Source: Marinicella marina | GTDB lineage: Bacteria > Pseudomonadota > Gammaproteobacteria > Xanthomonadales > Marinicellaceae | Assembly (NCBI RefSeq): GCF_030065545.1 | Contig: NZ_JASJNC010000001.1 | Span: 496,001-560,000, forward strand | Reading direction: 5' to 3' | DNA: 64,000 bases | Shown: piece by piece, positions 8,690-17,595 of the stretch | Numbering within the stretch: position 1 is the stretch's first letter | Layout of the letters: each line of letters starts with the position of its first letter | Position numbers and translations under genes: made by a program | The notes under the pieces: model-generated | Databases searched by the model: none | Seen by the model: the letters and a program-made list of their open reading frames with translations, nothing else | Told to the model about the DNA's origin: nothing

Positions 8690-9817
8690 TTGAAAGTCAT
8701 TTTAAACGTTGACGCCATTACCCACCCTTTGACTGGAATTGGTCGTTATGCGCTCAACTTGGGTCAAGCCTTGGCTGCACATGAAGAGATCGAACACATC
8801 AAATTTTTCTCAGCGGATCACTGGGTTGAAGACATTGAGCTATCAACAGCAGAAAACAAATGGTTATCAGCGGCCAGGACGTGGATACCTATTAAATCAC
8901 TGGCACTGAAACTTTATGCCAGTCGCCGAGCAAGTAAGTTTACTCAGTTGTCTGTAGGCATGGAAGAGCATGTGTTGCACAGCCCTAATTTTATATTGAT
9001 GCCTTTTGTTGGACGTTCAGTGGCTACCTTTCATGACCTCTCATTCGTAAATTACCGAGAGACTCAGCCGGGCTACCGACTCAAATTTTTAGACCATGCG
9101 ATACCAAAGACCTTGCAACAGGCAGATGCTTTGGTCACGCCAACTAACTATGTGAAACAAGAAATCATCAAGCATTATGCTTATCCAGCCGAACGAATTC
9201 ATGTCACACCTTTGGGTGTCAGCGAGGGGTTCAAAACTTATACCGAAGAGCAGTGTCAAGCAACCTTACAAGCTCATGGATTGGGATTCAAAACTTATGT
9301 ATTGGCCGTGGCGACCACAGAACCACGTAAGAACCTGATGCGGTTGATACAGGCCTACAGCTTGCTATCGCCTGCTTTGAGAAGGGCCCAGCCCTTGGTC
9401 TTGGTGGGTTCAGCTGGTTGGCTCAATGGTAAGCTCAATAGAACCATCAAAACAATGGTACAACAGGGCCAAATCATCAGTTTGGGCTATGTCAGCCAAC
9501 AACAGTTACAACACTTGTATGCAGCAGCCACCCTTACGGCTTTTCCTTCTCTGTATGAGGGTTTTGGACTGCCCATCATTGAATCTATGGCTTCAGGCAC
9601 ACCGGTACTGACCAGTACCGATTCAGCCATGGCTGAGGTGGCAGCCAACCATGCTTTGTTGTGTAATCCATTGGATGTTGATGACATTGCCGCTCGATTA
9701 AAGCGTGGGCTTGAAGATGTAGACTGGATCAGCCAAGCGCAATCAGCTGGTTGTGATCATGCTGCCAACTTCACTTGGCAGCGCTGTGCAACTGCAACAA
9801 CCAAGGCATACAGATAG
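8690..9817 (+). CDS. Glycosyltransferase family 4 (GT-B) protein
   Basis: 375 residues. The N-terminal domain begins KVILNVDAITHPLTGIGRYA, a family-4 start with the flexible GIGRY loop. The C-terminal Rossmann domain has EPRKNLMRLIQAY, and SLYEGFGLPIIESMASGTPV contains the E-x7-E nucleotide-sugar motif. Predicted to transfer a sugar (mannose-like in many relatives) in cell-surface or exopolysaccharide synthesis at the cytoplasmic face. The start codon appears to be TTG at 8690; the nearby ATG at 8677 opens only an 11-codon frame in another phase. It stands alone, without other polysaccharide genes, so the pathway is unknown. Confidence 0.9.
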   Translation: MKVILNVDAITHPLTGIGRYALNLGQALAAHEEIEHIKFFSADHWVEDIELSTAENKWLSAARTWIPIKSLALKLYASRRASKFTQLSVGMEEHVLHSPNFILMPFVGRSVATFHDLSFVNYRETQPGYRLKFLDHAIPKTLQQADALVTPTNYVKQEIIKHYAYPAERIHVTPLGVSEGFKTYTEEQCQATLQAHGLGFKTYVLAVATTEPRKNLMRLIQAYSLLSPALRRAQPLVLVGSAGWLNGKLNRTIKTMVQQGQIISLGYVSQQQLQHLYAAATLTAFPSLYEGFGLPIIESMASGTPVLTSTDSAMAEVAANHALLCNPLDVDDIAARLKRGLEDVDWISQAQSAGCDHAANFTWQRCATATTKAYR

Positions 9818-9871
9818 CGGCTTCATTCGTTCGCAGTAAGACGTGTTATTGAGCATTGTTAAAACCCTTTC

Positions 9872-9885
9872 TTGATATCAATCAA
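9872..9885 (+). promoter_or_regulatory. FNR box upstream of the Na/phosphate-type transporter
   Basis: TTGATATCAATCAA matches the FNR consensus TTGAT-N4-ATCAA in all ten defined positions. Its centre is at 9878.5. The candidate -10 CATAAT at 9908-9913 predicts a start site near 9920, placing the box at -41.5, the class II activation position. The leader to the ATG at 9937 would be about 17 bases. Confidence 0.78.
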
Positions 9886-9907
9886 AACTTGAAATGAGGC
9901 CATAGCG

Positions 9908-9913
9908 CATAAT
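9908..9913 (+). promoter_or_regulatory. Predicted -10 element of the transporter promoter
   Basis: CATAAT, five of six consensus bases, correctly spaced from the FNR box at 9872-9885 for activator contact. No separate -35 hexamer is needed at a class II promoter, and none is evident. Confidence 0.6.
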
Positions 9914-9936
9914 GGTGCTTTAAGCTGATTCATTAA

Positions 9937-11580
9937 ATGATGGGACTTTGGCAAGCATTGGCAGGTTTGGGTTTGTTTCTTTTTGGGATGAAACAGCTCG
10001 AGACAGCCTTAAAACTTTTGGCCGGACCCCACTTCAATCGCTGGATTGTAACTTCAACCAACCAACCATTGCGCTCTGTCAGCACGGGCATTCTGGCCAC
10101 AGCCATGGTGCAAAGCAGCTCTTTGGTTGGTTTAATCACGCTGGCCTTTGTCGGCGCTGGCATCATGCCATTGGTCAACGGTATAGGTGTGGTTATTGGC
10201 TCAAACTTAGGCACTACTTTTACGGGTTGGTTGGTGGCCACACTGGGTTTTAAAGTTGATATGGGTGTGATGGTTTATCCGTTGCTGGGACTGGGTGGTT
10301 TGGGTTATGGTTTGTTGAAAAACAAATCTCAAGCAGTGGCCCTGGCGGTTTTGGGTTTGGCCTTGTTACTACTCGGCTTGGGCTTGATGAAAGACAGTGC
10401 CAGTGTGCTATCGGGTCAGCTCAGTTTGGGCGCTTTACAAGGCTACCCACTGATTGTCTATTTGTTGTTTGGGTTGGTGATTACCGCCATCATCCAAAGC
10501 AGTTCCGTCATGATGATGCTGGCTTTATCCGCTTTGTATGCTGATTTACTGACCTTACCAGCAGCAGCAGCCTTGGTCATCGGTGCCGATTTGGGTACCA
10601 CCAGCACAGTGATGCTGGGGGGTATACAAGGCGCCACAGCAAAGCGCAGATTGGCCTTGGCGCATGTGATATTTAATTTGGTGGTTGATGTCTTGGCATT
10701 TGTATCAATCCATTGGATATTAATGGTCATAGCTTATTTGCAGATCTCTGACCCATTGTTGGGTTTGGTGGCTTTCCACAGTTTTTTCAATTTGACGGGA
10801 TTACTGCTTTTTATCCCTTTTATCGGCACTTTCAGTGACTGGTTGGAACAGGTGGTAAAAACCAAAACACATCCGCATTCTGTGGCCTACATCGATGCTG
10901 TTCCGGCGAGTGTCACAGATGCTGCAATGCAGGCTTTGGCATTGGAAGTCAATCGTTTGATTGCCTTGGTGTTGTTCTTCAATATGCGTTTATTGGGTAT
11001 CAAAAATAATACAATAACCACTGAGGATCTACCCGTTGATTTCAGACAACACAGTACATTGGAATTTTACACCCACTTAAAAGGCCTGGAGGGTGAAATC
11101 ATCAGTTATGCCATGGCGGTGCAAAGAATGAGTCAACCTGAAACATCTAAAGCAAATAAAAATTATGTATTGGGGCATCAGATTGATCATTACATGCAGG
11201 CCATCAGAGCTGCTATATACGCGGCCAAGTCAGTCAAAGACATACATGAAAACATCCTCGAGTTTGATCAAAGTACTGAAAAAAGTATCCAGCAACTTTA
11301 TGCCACAATCATGAAGTCAACGGTTCGTGACTATCAATTCTTAATAAAGATGATGGCTGCAGATTGTGAAATTTTGCCTGATGAACTGGATGAGCTCAAA
11401 GTCCATGCCAATAACGCTCGGCGAGAAATACGCGCCTTCATTCATCAACAAATGATTCACTTAAAAGTTGACGCCACCAAGCTTTCGACCTTGTTGAATG
11501 TCAACAAAGAAACTTATAACTCAAAAAGCGCCTTGATCAAAGCCCTGCGAGCAATTGGTAGTCAGCAGCATAAGCGCTGA
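9937..11580 (+). CDS. Na+/phosphate cotransporter family protein with PhoU-like C-terminus
   Basis: 547 residues. The N-terminal ~310 residues are strongly hydrophobic. They contain the two inverted QSSS repeats of the NptA/SLC34 family, MVQSSSLVGL and IIQSSSVMMM, each followed by a glycine-rich turn (GSNLGTTFTG, GADLGTTSTV). The C-terminal ~220 residues are helical and charged, as in the PhoU-like tail of YjbB-type proteins. Likely moves phosphate across the inner membrane coupled to sodium; direction is not visible, and E. coli YjbB has been reported as an exporter. A consensus FNR box sits at -41.5 of its predicted promoter, so expression should rise when oxygen is low. Confidence 0.93.
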   Translation: MMGLWQALAGLGLFLFGMKQLETALKLLAGPHFNRWIVTSTNQPLRSVSTGILATAMVQSSSLVGLITLAFVGAGIMPLVNGIGVVIGSNLGTTFTGWLVATLGFKVDMGVMVYPLLGLGGLGYGLLKNKSQAVALAVLGLALLLLGLGLMKDSASVLSGQLSLGALQGYPLIVYLLFGLVITAIIQSSSVMMMLALSALYADLLTLPAAAALVIGADLGTTSTVMLGGIQGATAKRRLALAHVIFNLVVDVLAFVSIHWILMVIAYLQISDPLLGLVAFHSFFNLTGLLLFIPFIGTFSDWLEQVVKTKTHPHSVAYIDAVPASVTDAAMQALALEVNRLIALVLFFNMRLLGIKNNTITTEDLPVDFRQHSTLEFYTHLKGLEGEIISYAMAVQRMSQPETSKANKNYVLGHQIDHYMQAIRAAIYAAKSVKDIHENILEFDQSTEKSIQQLYATIMKSTVRDYQFLIKMMAADCEILPDELDELKVHANNARREIRAFIHQQMIHLKVDATKLSTLLNVNKETYNSKSALIKALRAIGSQQHKR

Positions 11581-11609
11581 TCATGCCCGTGGTATGCAAC
11601 CATAAGGAT

Positions 11610-11642
11610 TTAATCAAAGCCGTTATTGAAAATCACATCATC
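11610..11642 (-). other. C-terminal DVIFNNGFD tail motif
   Basis: The last ten residues, DDVIFNNGFD, match in pattern (D-hydrophobic-IF-x-x-GF-acidic) the tails of the proteins at 18704-19900 (DLIFFNGFE) and 54806-57556 (DVIFSTGFE). It may be a sorting or processing signal; function is not known to me. Confidence 0.6.
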
Positions 11643-13202
11643 CTGGTTAAAATCAACTCGCAATTCAACATCGGCATACATCACCCCATTGGTATCGGTG
11701 GTGATGTCCAAAACGGTGATGATTAAATCTTTGTTGTTTGACCAAAATGCGTTAAAAGTTTGAGACTCCCCAGAGGCCAGATTGGCAGCAACCAGTGATG
11801 TGTTGTAACCGGTTGGGCTGTTGGTTGAGGTTACCATCAAGCGATCTTGTCCGTCTCTGGTACCGCTGTTGATGCCAGCATCACGGTTGAAGTTGATGTG
11901 GATGCTTGATGAACTCTGATCACCGTCAATGCTGTGTACCTTGATTAGGTTATGCTGGTTGGCAGTGGCTTGATCATAATCAGCGATGCCGGTGATTTGG
12001 CCGCGCCAAGTATCCTGGCCAATGCGCCAATCACTCTCATAAAAAGTCAGCTCTTTGTTTTCATACCAGCCAAATTTTGAACTTTTGACCGCATTGAAGC
12101 ACATCCTAGGTCCATCGTCACTGGAATAAGAGTAGCCCATCATGCCTGATCTGTCAGCATACTCATTGGAGCCAATACCCGAGTGCCCCATGCCAAAATT
12201 ATGGCCCAGTTCATGCATTTGCGCACTGACATAGGTGGCCCAGCGGTTGTTATATGTGGATGAGGCGCCATTGATTGAGGCGTAAGCTATCCAGCCACCT
12301 TCGGTATTCGGAGGCAGGGCAAACATGATGTGATCGGCTTGGGCATATAAACTACCAAACAATTGATTGCCAGCAGCGACCACAGCATTCCTTACCGTAC
12401 CCCTTGATTCACCTTCGACATCGATGTTGATTGTCAGTTCTACCACGCCGTTGGTGATGTTTTGCCCTTGTGCCGGCATCATCTGTAACTGTCCGTAGGA
12501 ACAATTATCAAACTGAGAGGTCATGTTGACCTCATCGCCAGCGGTACCAAAGACCGAATCAGCCAAAGCAGCTGGGGTGTCGGTGGTGCTGAAATCATTG
12601 GCTGTGACATGAATCATCAAAGCAGTTCTTTCGTTGATGCCACCACCGGCTGCCAACAAAGTTGATTCATCGGCCACGGTCAACGCACTTATGTTGGCAT
12701 CGAATTCAGCCGCATCAAAAAATAGCGACCACTGGGATTGTGGGGATAAGATGATTTGATCGGATGTTTGCTGAAATTGGCTGATGCTGAGTTGTGGCTG
12801 TGCCGATGTTTTAAGCTGTTGACGAAGCCTGGCTTTGGCGGTGGTTATTTGAGCGGTTTGATGCTTTTTCAGTCCGGTGATTTGAATCACATTATGGATC
12901 AATGCCTCATCAATCAATTGACTGACTTTTTGCTGCTGTTGCAAGAATGCTTGAGTGAGGCCTTGCAGTTGATAGGACAGGCCATTGCTGTACTGACAGT
13001 GTAGGCTTTCGGTGTGTGATGTTTCAGTCTGCTGTGTGGCCACCAGATAGATGCTGCAGCGAATGGTCTCAGGTGATTCTTTAGGTGCTGTCTGTGCTGC
13101 AGCTTGGTTAATGAAAGCCAACAGCATAGTCACAAAAATTACCACTAATTGATGACGCTGCAGTTGGGTTGAACAGGTGGTTGGGTGGGATTCTTGGTTC
13201 AT
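11610..13202 (-). CDS. Exported zinc metallopeptidase (gametolysin-like zincin) with GFD tail
   Basis: 530 residues. A signal peptide (hydrophobic VVIFVTMLLAFINQAAAQ, about 24-41) is followed by a poorly conserved propeptide-like region. The zincin active site HELGHNFGMGH starts at H330 and MMGYSYS is the likely Met-turn. This H-E-x2-H-x5-G/H layout belongs to the metzincins; gametolysin (M11) is the closest type I recognise. A beta-rich domain follows and the protein ends DDVIFNNGFD. The last residues match the tails of two other exported proteins in this window. Likely a secreted protease. It is divergent from the S9 peptidase gene, with a 287-base shared upstream region. Confidence 0.88.
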   Translation of the reverse strand: MNQESHPTTCSTQLQRHQLVVIFVTMLLAFINQAAAQTAPKESPETIRCSIYLVATQQTETSHTESLHCQYSNGLSYQLQGLTQAFLQQQQKVSQLIDEALIHNVIQITGLKKHQTAQITTAKARLRQQLKTSAQPQLSISQFQQTSDQIILSPQSQWSLFFDAAEFDANISALTVADESTLLAAGGGINERTALMIHVTANDFSTTDTPAALADSVFGTAGDEVNMTSQFDNCSYGQLQMMPAQGQNITNGVVELTINIDVEGESRGTVRNAVVAAGNQLFGSLYAQADHIMFALPPNTEGGWIAYASINGASSTYNNRWATYVSAQMHELGHNFGMGHSGIGSNEYADRSGMMGYSYSSDDGPRMCFNAVKSSKFGWYENKELTFYESDWRIGQDTWRGQITGIADYDQATANQHNLIKVHSIDGDQSSSSIHINFNRDAGINSGTRDGQDRLMVTSTNSPTGYNTSLVAANLASGESQTFNAFWSNNKDLIITVLDITTDTNGVMYADVELRVDFNQDDVIFNNGFD

Positions 13203-13453
13203 AGGTGTTGCTTTGATTGATTTGATGGTATCGATTCATTATAGGTGTAATTTGATCCCTGGCTGCGAACTGGTTCAAATTATGGCGCTCAATATGGTTG
13301 TTTTTTTGATGCTTAGTGCTGAGATTGAATTAAAACCCAAGCATGGGTAATTTCGGCGCTCTTTTTATCAAATAATCAGTTTTATTTATATCCACGTGAG
13401 CTGTTATAATTTTTGCGAAAAGATAACCCATTTTGTATTTAACCCTGAGTCTC

Positions 13454-13459
13454 TATAAT
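13454..13459 (+). promoter_or_regulatory. Possible -10 element for the S9 peptidase gene
   Basis: TATAAT lies 30 bases before the ATG at 13490. A second TATAAT is at 13405-13410. Neither has a convincing -35 partner, so which one is used is unclear. The rest of the 287-base divergent region 13203-13489 shows no other feature. Confidence 0.4.
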
Positions 13460-13489
13460 GTATGACTCAATCACAACCGCCAAAATACC

Positions 13490-15832
13490 ATGTCAATCAT
13501 GCATAAACCATACCTAACAATCACCACAGCAGTCCTCGTCATGATGATGACCGCTTGTAGTACCACATCAAAGGAGAAGCCAGTCATGACCAAAGATTCT
13601 GCCGCTGTTATTTTGACCAATGAAGCCATTTACCAAGATTGGGAGTACAACCCACAGCGACCAGGGGTCATCAGATGGGCCGACGAGGGTGCTTACTTCA
13701 CGGCACTGGAGACGGCTCAAGGTTTTGAAGAGGCTGAGCTGGAAAAAGACCAGTACGGCGATGACATCAAGCTCTATGAAGAAATCGTTCAGTATGATCC
13801 GGCCACTTTAGAGCGTGAGGTGTTGATTTCATTGGCGCAATTAACCCCTGAGGGCAGCGAAAATGCCTTGCCGGTTGACAGTTACAATTGGTCGAAAGAC
13901 CGCAAGCTGGTGTTGATTTACACCAACGCCAAATACGTCTGGAGGGATAAAACGCGGGGAGAATACTGGGTATTGAACCTACAAAATGATGAGTTGTGGC
14001 AATTGGGTGGCGATGACTATGAACCCAGTCAAATGATGTTTGGTAAATTTTCACCCAATGGGCAGAAGTTTGCTTATGTTTACCACAACAATATTTATGT
14101 GCAGGATTTAAAGTCCCGTGAAATCACCGCCCTGACCACTGATGCATCAGACACCATCATCAATGGCTTGTTTGATTGGGCGTATGAAGAAGAGTTCAGC
14201 ATTCAAGATGGTTTTCGCTGGAGCCCTGACAGCCAGCGCATCGCTTATTGGCAACTGGACACCCACGCGGCCCAAGATTTTTTAATCATTAACAACACCG
14301 ACACGTTGTACCCAGAAGTAAACGCCATACCATATCCCAAAGTCGGTGAGGAAAATTCGGGTGCACGCATCGGTATCACCACCATTGCTGAACCGAAAAC
14401 TGTTTGGGTGACCTTACCGGGCGTGCCCAAAGACATGTATGTGCCGCGGATGGACTGGGCGGATAATGCTGATCAAGTACTGATTCAACAAATGAACCGC
14501 AAACAAGACACCAACACCTTGTTTTATGCCGATGCCAAAACCGGTGAGGCCAGACCTTTTTTTGTTGAACAAGAAGAAACATTCATTGAATTGGTGGAGG
14601 ACCCGAAGTGGCTCAAGGATTCTAAAAACTTCTTGTGGCAAAGCGAACGGGATGGCTGGAAGCATGTCTATCGAGTCTCTCGCGATGGTCAAGATGTGAT
14701 TGATTTGACTCCAGGTGACTTTGATGTCACCGAATTGGTGTCGGTCGATGAGGCTAAGGGTTGGTTGTATTTTATTGCCTCACCTGATGAAGTTTCGCAG
14801 CGTTATTTGTTCCGCACCCGCTTGGACGGCAATGGTGATACAAACAGCAGCCAAATGCAACGAATCACTCCCGTTGAGTCTGTTGGCACCAACAGTTACA
14901 AAATGTCAGCGGATGCCACCTGGGCGATACACACGGTTTCAAGTTTTTTGAGTCCACCAGTTTCAACCTTGGTGTCACTGCCTGATCATAAGGCGCATCA
15001 TGTACTGGAGGACAACGCCGAGTTGGTAGAAAAGATCGAAAAGTTGGCTAAGAATGAGGTTGAGTTCTACCGCGTAGAAGCCCGAGATGGTTTGCGTTTG
15101 GACGGGTTTTTGATGCGCCCGCCCAATTTTGATCCGAATAAAAAATATCCGTTAATTAATTTTGTCTATGGTGAACCAGCGGGCCAGACCGTGAGGGATG
15201 TCTACAGCACCCGTAATATCTGGCATTTAATGATGACGCAACAAGGTTTCATCGTGTCATCGATAGATAACCGCGGCACCAAAGCACCGCGCGGTCGTGA
15301 CTGGCGTCGCTCGGTGTACGGTAACATAGGCCCCTTGGGCGCCCGCGATCAAGCCGATGCCTTGCAAGCCATGTGTGCACGCTGGGATTATATTGATTGT
15401 GATCGAGTCGGTGTTTGGGGGCATTCTGGCGGTGGGTCAATGACCTTGAACTTGTTGTTCCGCTACCCTGACCAATACCATGTCGGTGTATCCAGAGCAC
15501 CAGTGCCTGACCAGCGTTTGTATGATTCCATTTACCAGGAGCGTTACTCAGGGTTACTGACGGATTTTGCCGAAAATTACCGCGAAGCATCAGCGATTAC
15601 ACATGCGAAAAACCTACAAGGGAAATTGTTATTGGTGCACGGTACCGGCGATGACAACGTGCATTACCAAGGTGCAGAGCGTTTGATCAATGAATTGATT
15701 AAACACAACCGACAGTTTGACTTCATGGCCTACCCCAACCGCCGTCACGGTATTGTTGAAGGCGAGGGTACCTCTTTGCATTTGTATACCATGCAGAGCA
15801 AGTACTTTATTGAGCATTTACAGCCTGATTGA
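13490..15832 (+). CDS. S9-family dipeptidyl-peptidase IV-like lipoprotein
   Basis: 780 residues. The N-terminus is a lipoprotein signal with lipobox MTAC (Cys about residue 23). An eight-bladed DPP-IV-type propeller follows (about 50-530; EEEFSIQDGFRWSPDSQRIAY includes the double-Glu motif that binds the substrate amino-terminus). The C-terminal α/β-hydrolase has nucleophile S646 in GHSGGGS, D721/D722 in HGTGDDNVH and H753 in RRHGIVEG. These are the prolyl oligopeptidase family triad positions. Likely removes X-Pro or X-Ala dipeptides from peptides in the periplasm. A second ATG nine bases in (MHKPYL) is an alternative start; no clear ribosome site supports either. Confidence 0.93.
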   Translation: MSIMHKPYLTITTAVLVMMMTACSTTSKEKPVMTKDSAAVILTNEAIYQDWEYNPQRPGVIRWADEGAYFTALETAQGFEEAELEKDQYGDDIKLYEEIVQYDPATLEREVLISLAQLTPEGSENALPVDSYNWSKDRKLVLIYTNAKYVWRDKTRGEYWVLNLQNDELWQLGGDDYEPSQMMFGKFSPNGQKFAYVYHNNIYVQDLKSREITALTTDASDTIINGLFDWAYEEEFSIQDGFRWSPDSQRIAYWQLDTHAAQDFLIINNTDTLYPEVNAIPYPKVGEENSGARIGITTIAEPKTVWVTLPGVPKDMYVPRMDWADNADQVLIQQMNRKQDTNTLFYADAKTGEARPFFVEQEETFIELVEDPKWLKDSKNFLWQSERDGWKHVYRVSRDGQDVIDLTPGDFDVTELVSVDEAKGWLYFIASPDEVSQRYLFRTRLDGNGDTNSSQMQRITPVESVGTNSYKMSADATWAIHTVSSFLSPPVSTLVSLPDHKAHHVLEDNAELVEKIEKLAKNEVEFYRVEARDGLRLDGFLMRPPNFDPNKKYPLINFVYGEPAGQTVRDVYSTRNIWHLMMTQQGFIVSSIDNRGTKAPRGRDWRRSVYGNIGPLGARDQADALQAMCARWDYIDCDRVGVWGHSGGGSMTLNLLFRYPDQYHVGVSRAPVPDQRLYDSIYQERYSGLLTDFAENYREASAITHAKNLQGKLLLVHGTGDDNVHYQGAERLINELIKHNRQFDFMAYPNRRHGIVEGEGTSLHLYTMQSKYFIEHLQPD

Positions 15833-15879
15833 TTGGTTATAGACAAAGCCTATGGGCTATTATCAAACAGCCCCAACGA

Positions 15880-15908
15880 AATAACAGCGGTTACACACCG
15901 CTGTTATT
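15880..15908 (+). terminator. Stem-loop after the S9 peptidase gene
   Basis: AATAACAGCGG pairs perfectly with CCGCTGTTATT (11 bases) around a 7-base loop, 47 bases after the stop. No T run follows immediately. It may serve the S9 gene, and the decayed SEC-C gene on the opposite strand as well. Confidence 0.55.
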
Positions 15909-15947
15909 GAGTCAGATTTTAACGTTGGTAATAATGCCGATTACTGT

Positions 15948-16155
15948 CGTCAAAAGCAACCTGACTTGAGGCAGCAATTTCTAAAATAACCTCCGTGATC
16001 CACATGGACAAGGATCATTGCGGCCTAACTTTTCTATCAGTTCTTTATCGCCGTGTACAAAGCGGTGGCCTTTTTTGACATGGGTTTCTGATGGGTAGCC
16101 TTTTCGGCGTTTACTGGTTGGCTCGAAAGGAATATGGATATTTACTGTTTTTCAT
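15948..16155 (-). pseudogene. SEC-C zinc-motif small protein, two frameshifts
   Basis: On the minus strand an ATG at 16155 has a strong ribosome site (AAGGAG). Its frame closes after 14 codons ([14 protein letters not shown]). Removing one A from the A5 run just after the start opens a frame with [20 protein letters not shown], then [20 protein letters not shown]. That is the SEC-C zinc-binding signature. This frame in turn stops after RRLF. Removing one T from the following T4 run restores [11 protein letters not shown] and a TGA near 15948. Corrected, it would be a 67-residue basic protein with the complete CxC...CC zinc site. Each break is a single extra base in a homopolymer, so either a real pseudogene or two sequencing errors. 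Confidence 0.72.
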
Positions 16156-16309
16156 GAGTTTCTCCTTTTTATCAATGGACTCTGTTTTTATGCCTGAGTC
16201 TTTGGCGAAATGCATTGTATTTGAAAACAGTTCTGTTGATGAAAGTTTTTCAACTGAAATTGGCTTCATTTGCGTTCAACCTAGGTAATATTTATTCGTG
16301 GTTTACGGG

Positions 16310-17467
16310 TCAGTAATTACCAATCAAACACTGTATCAACAGATCAATGTCCTCCCGTTCCAGCTCGCTGTTCAGGGTGATACGTAATCTGCATTGGTTT
16401 TTGGGTACGGTGGGTGGTCTGATGGCGGTGGTGATGATGCCACATGTTTTGAGGTAGTCGGATTTTTCAAGCGCCGCGGTTTCGGATTTGAGCATGATGG
16501 GTTGAATGGCAGAATCAGTGAATTTGGCTTGTTCGGCCAGCCCGTATTGGTCACATTGTTTTTTGTAATAATAGATTAAATCAGCGACTTTTTCACGCCG
16601 CCAAGGCTCTGTCTTTATCAATTCCAGTGCCTTCAATGTGGCCGCCACCACGGGAACAGGCAGGGCGGTGTTGTATTTATAAGTGCGGGCTTTCTGGATG
16701 ATGGTTTCAATGAGGGTTTCAGAACCAGCGACATAAGCCCCACAGGTACCGAACGCTTTACCAAAGGTACCTGAGAGGATAGGCACCTCGGACTCGCTCA
16801 GAGTCATGGTGTCTAACACGCCGCGGCCATTATCGCCCAATACACCTACACCATGGCAGTCATCGACCCATAGCAGGGCGTTGTAGGTGTGGGCGCTTAG
16901 CGCGGCCCTGAACAAATCATGTGAATCACCATCCATACTGAAAACGCCTTCGGTGGCCCATAATTTAAACTTATTTATTTCGTCCTTAAGAATGGCTTCT
17001 GCTTTTTCATTGTTTAAGTGTGGATAGCGTTTCAGCTCAGCGCCGGTAATGTGTGCTGCATCAATCAATGAGGCGTGGTTCAAGCGATCTTGAATGAACC
17101 AATCATTGCGCTTCAAAAAGGCCTGTGCAATACCAATATTGGCCAAGTAACCGGCTGAGAACAAAACCACTTTGGGATAACCGAGGAAATCAGCCATGGC
17201 ATATTCCAGTTCTTGGTGTAAGGATGTATAGCCAGACATCAAAGGTGAGCCTGTGGCGCCAAAACCAAACATCTGCGAGGCTTCTTGCGCCGCTGCCAGC
17301 ACTTCCGGATGGTTAGCCAGTCCCAGGTAATCATTGCTGTTGAAGTTCAACATCTGCCTACCTTCAATAGACACATATCGCGCTGCTTTTGAAGTTCTCG
17401 TCATGCGCTGACGAAACAAATTATCGGCTTTGAGTTTTTCCAGTTGTTGTTCGAGCTTGGTTGACAC
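16310..17467 (-). CDS. bioF: 8-amino-7-oxononanoate synthase
   Basis: 385 residues, usual BioF length. PLP-dependent α-oxoamine synthase: NSNDYLGLA at 43-51, glycine-rich FGFGATGSPLMSGY, HASLIDAAHITGA, DDCHGVGVLGDNGRG for cofactor contacts and the PLP lysine K237 in SGTFGKAFG. It condenses pimeloyl-ACP (or -CoA) with alanine to give KAPA, an early step of biotin synthesis. It lies 128 bases downstream of bioB on the same strand. bioA, bioC, bioD and bioH are not in this window. The 5-aminolevulinate synthase and KBL homologues share these motifs, but the bioB neighbour settles the call. Confidence 0.95.
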   Translation of the reverse strand: MSTKLEQQLEKLKADNLFRQRMTRTSKAARYVSIEGRQMLNFNSNDYLGLANHPEVLAAAQEASQMFGFGATGSPLMSGYTSLHQELEYAMADFLGYPKVVLFSAGYLANIGIAQAFLKRNDWFIQDRLNHASLIDAAHITGAELKRYPHLNNEKAEAILKDEINKFKLWATEGVFSMDGDSHDLFRAALSAHTYNALLWVDDCHGVGVLGDNGRGVLDTMTLSESEVPILSGTFGKAFGTCGAYVAGSETLIETIIQKARTYKYNTALPVPVVAATLKALELIKTEPWRREKVADLIYYYKKQCDQYGLAEQAKFTDSAIQPIMLKSETAALEKSDYLKTCGIITTAIRPPTVPKNQCRLRITLNSELEREDIDLLIQCLIGNY

Positions 17468-17520
17468 TGATGTAATGTTTCGGTTTGTTTGTGAACATTA
17501 TAAACCAGTTATAAACAAGC

Positions 17521-17542
17521 TGAGGCAGCTCATGATGCCTCA
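17521..17542 (-). terminator. Weak stem-loop between bioB and bioF
   Basis: TGAGGCA pairs with TGCCTCA around an 8-base loop. On the minus strand it is followed by GCTTGTTTATA, a weak T-containing tail. It may reduce read-through from bioB to bioF. The remaining gap also has AT-rich TATAAT-like sequence that could start bioF transcription. Confidence 0.35.
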
Positions 17543-17595
17543 CGCAATGGCCTTGGTTTGTTATGCTTCGTAGGCAGCAGCCACGGAATCATGTC

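Noticed and set aside
8677-8712. ATG at 8677 as the start of the glycosyltransferase
   Set aside because: It opens only an 11-codon frame in a different phase; the family N-terminus is in the TTG frame at 8690.
16091-16288. Plus-strand 66-codon frame starting [17 protein letters not shown]
   Set aside because: It lies opposite the frameshifted SEC-C gene, which has a ribosome site and a conserved zinc motif. The plus frame has no family features.
17485-17516. Possible BirA-type operator between bioB and bioF
   Set aside because: TTGTTTATAAC...GTTCACAA only loosely resembles the BirA consensus TTGTAAACC-N-GGTTTACAA; halves do not match and spacing is unclear.
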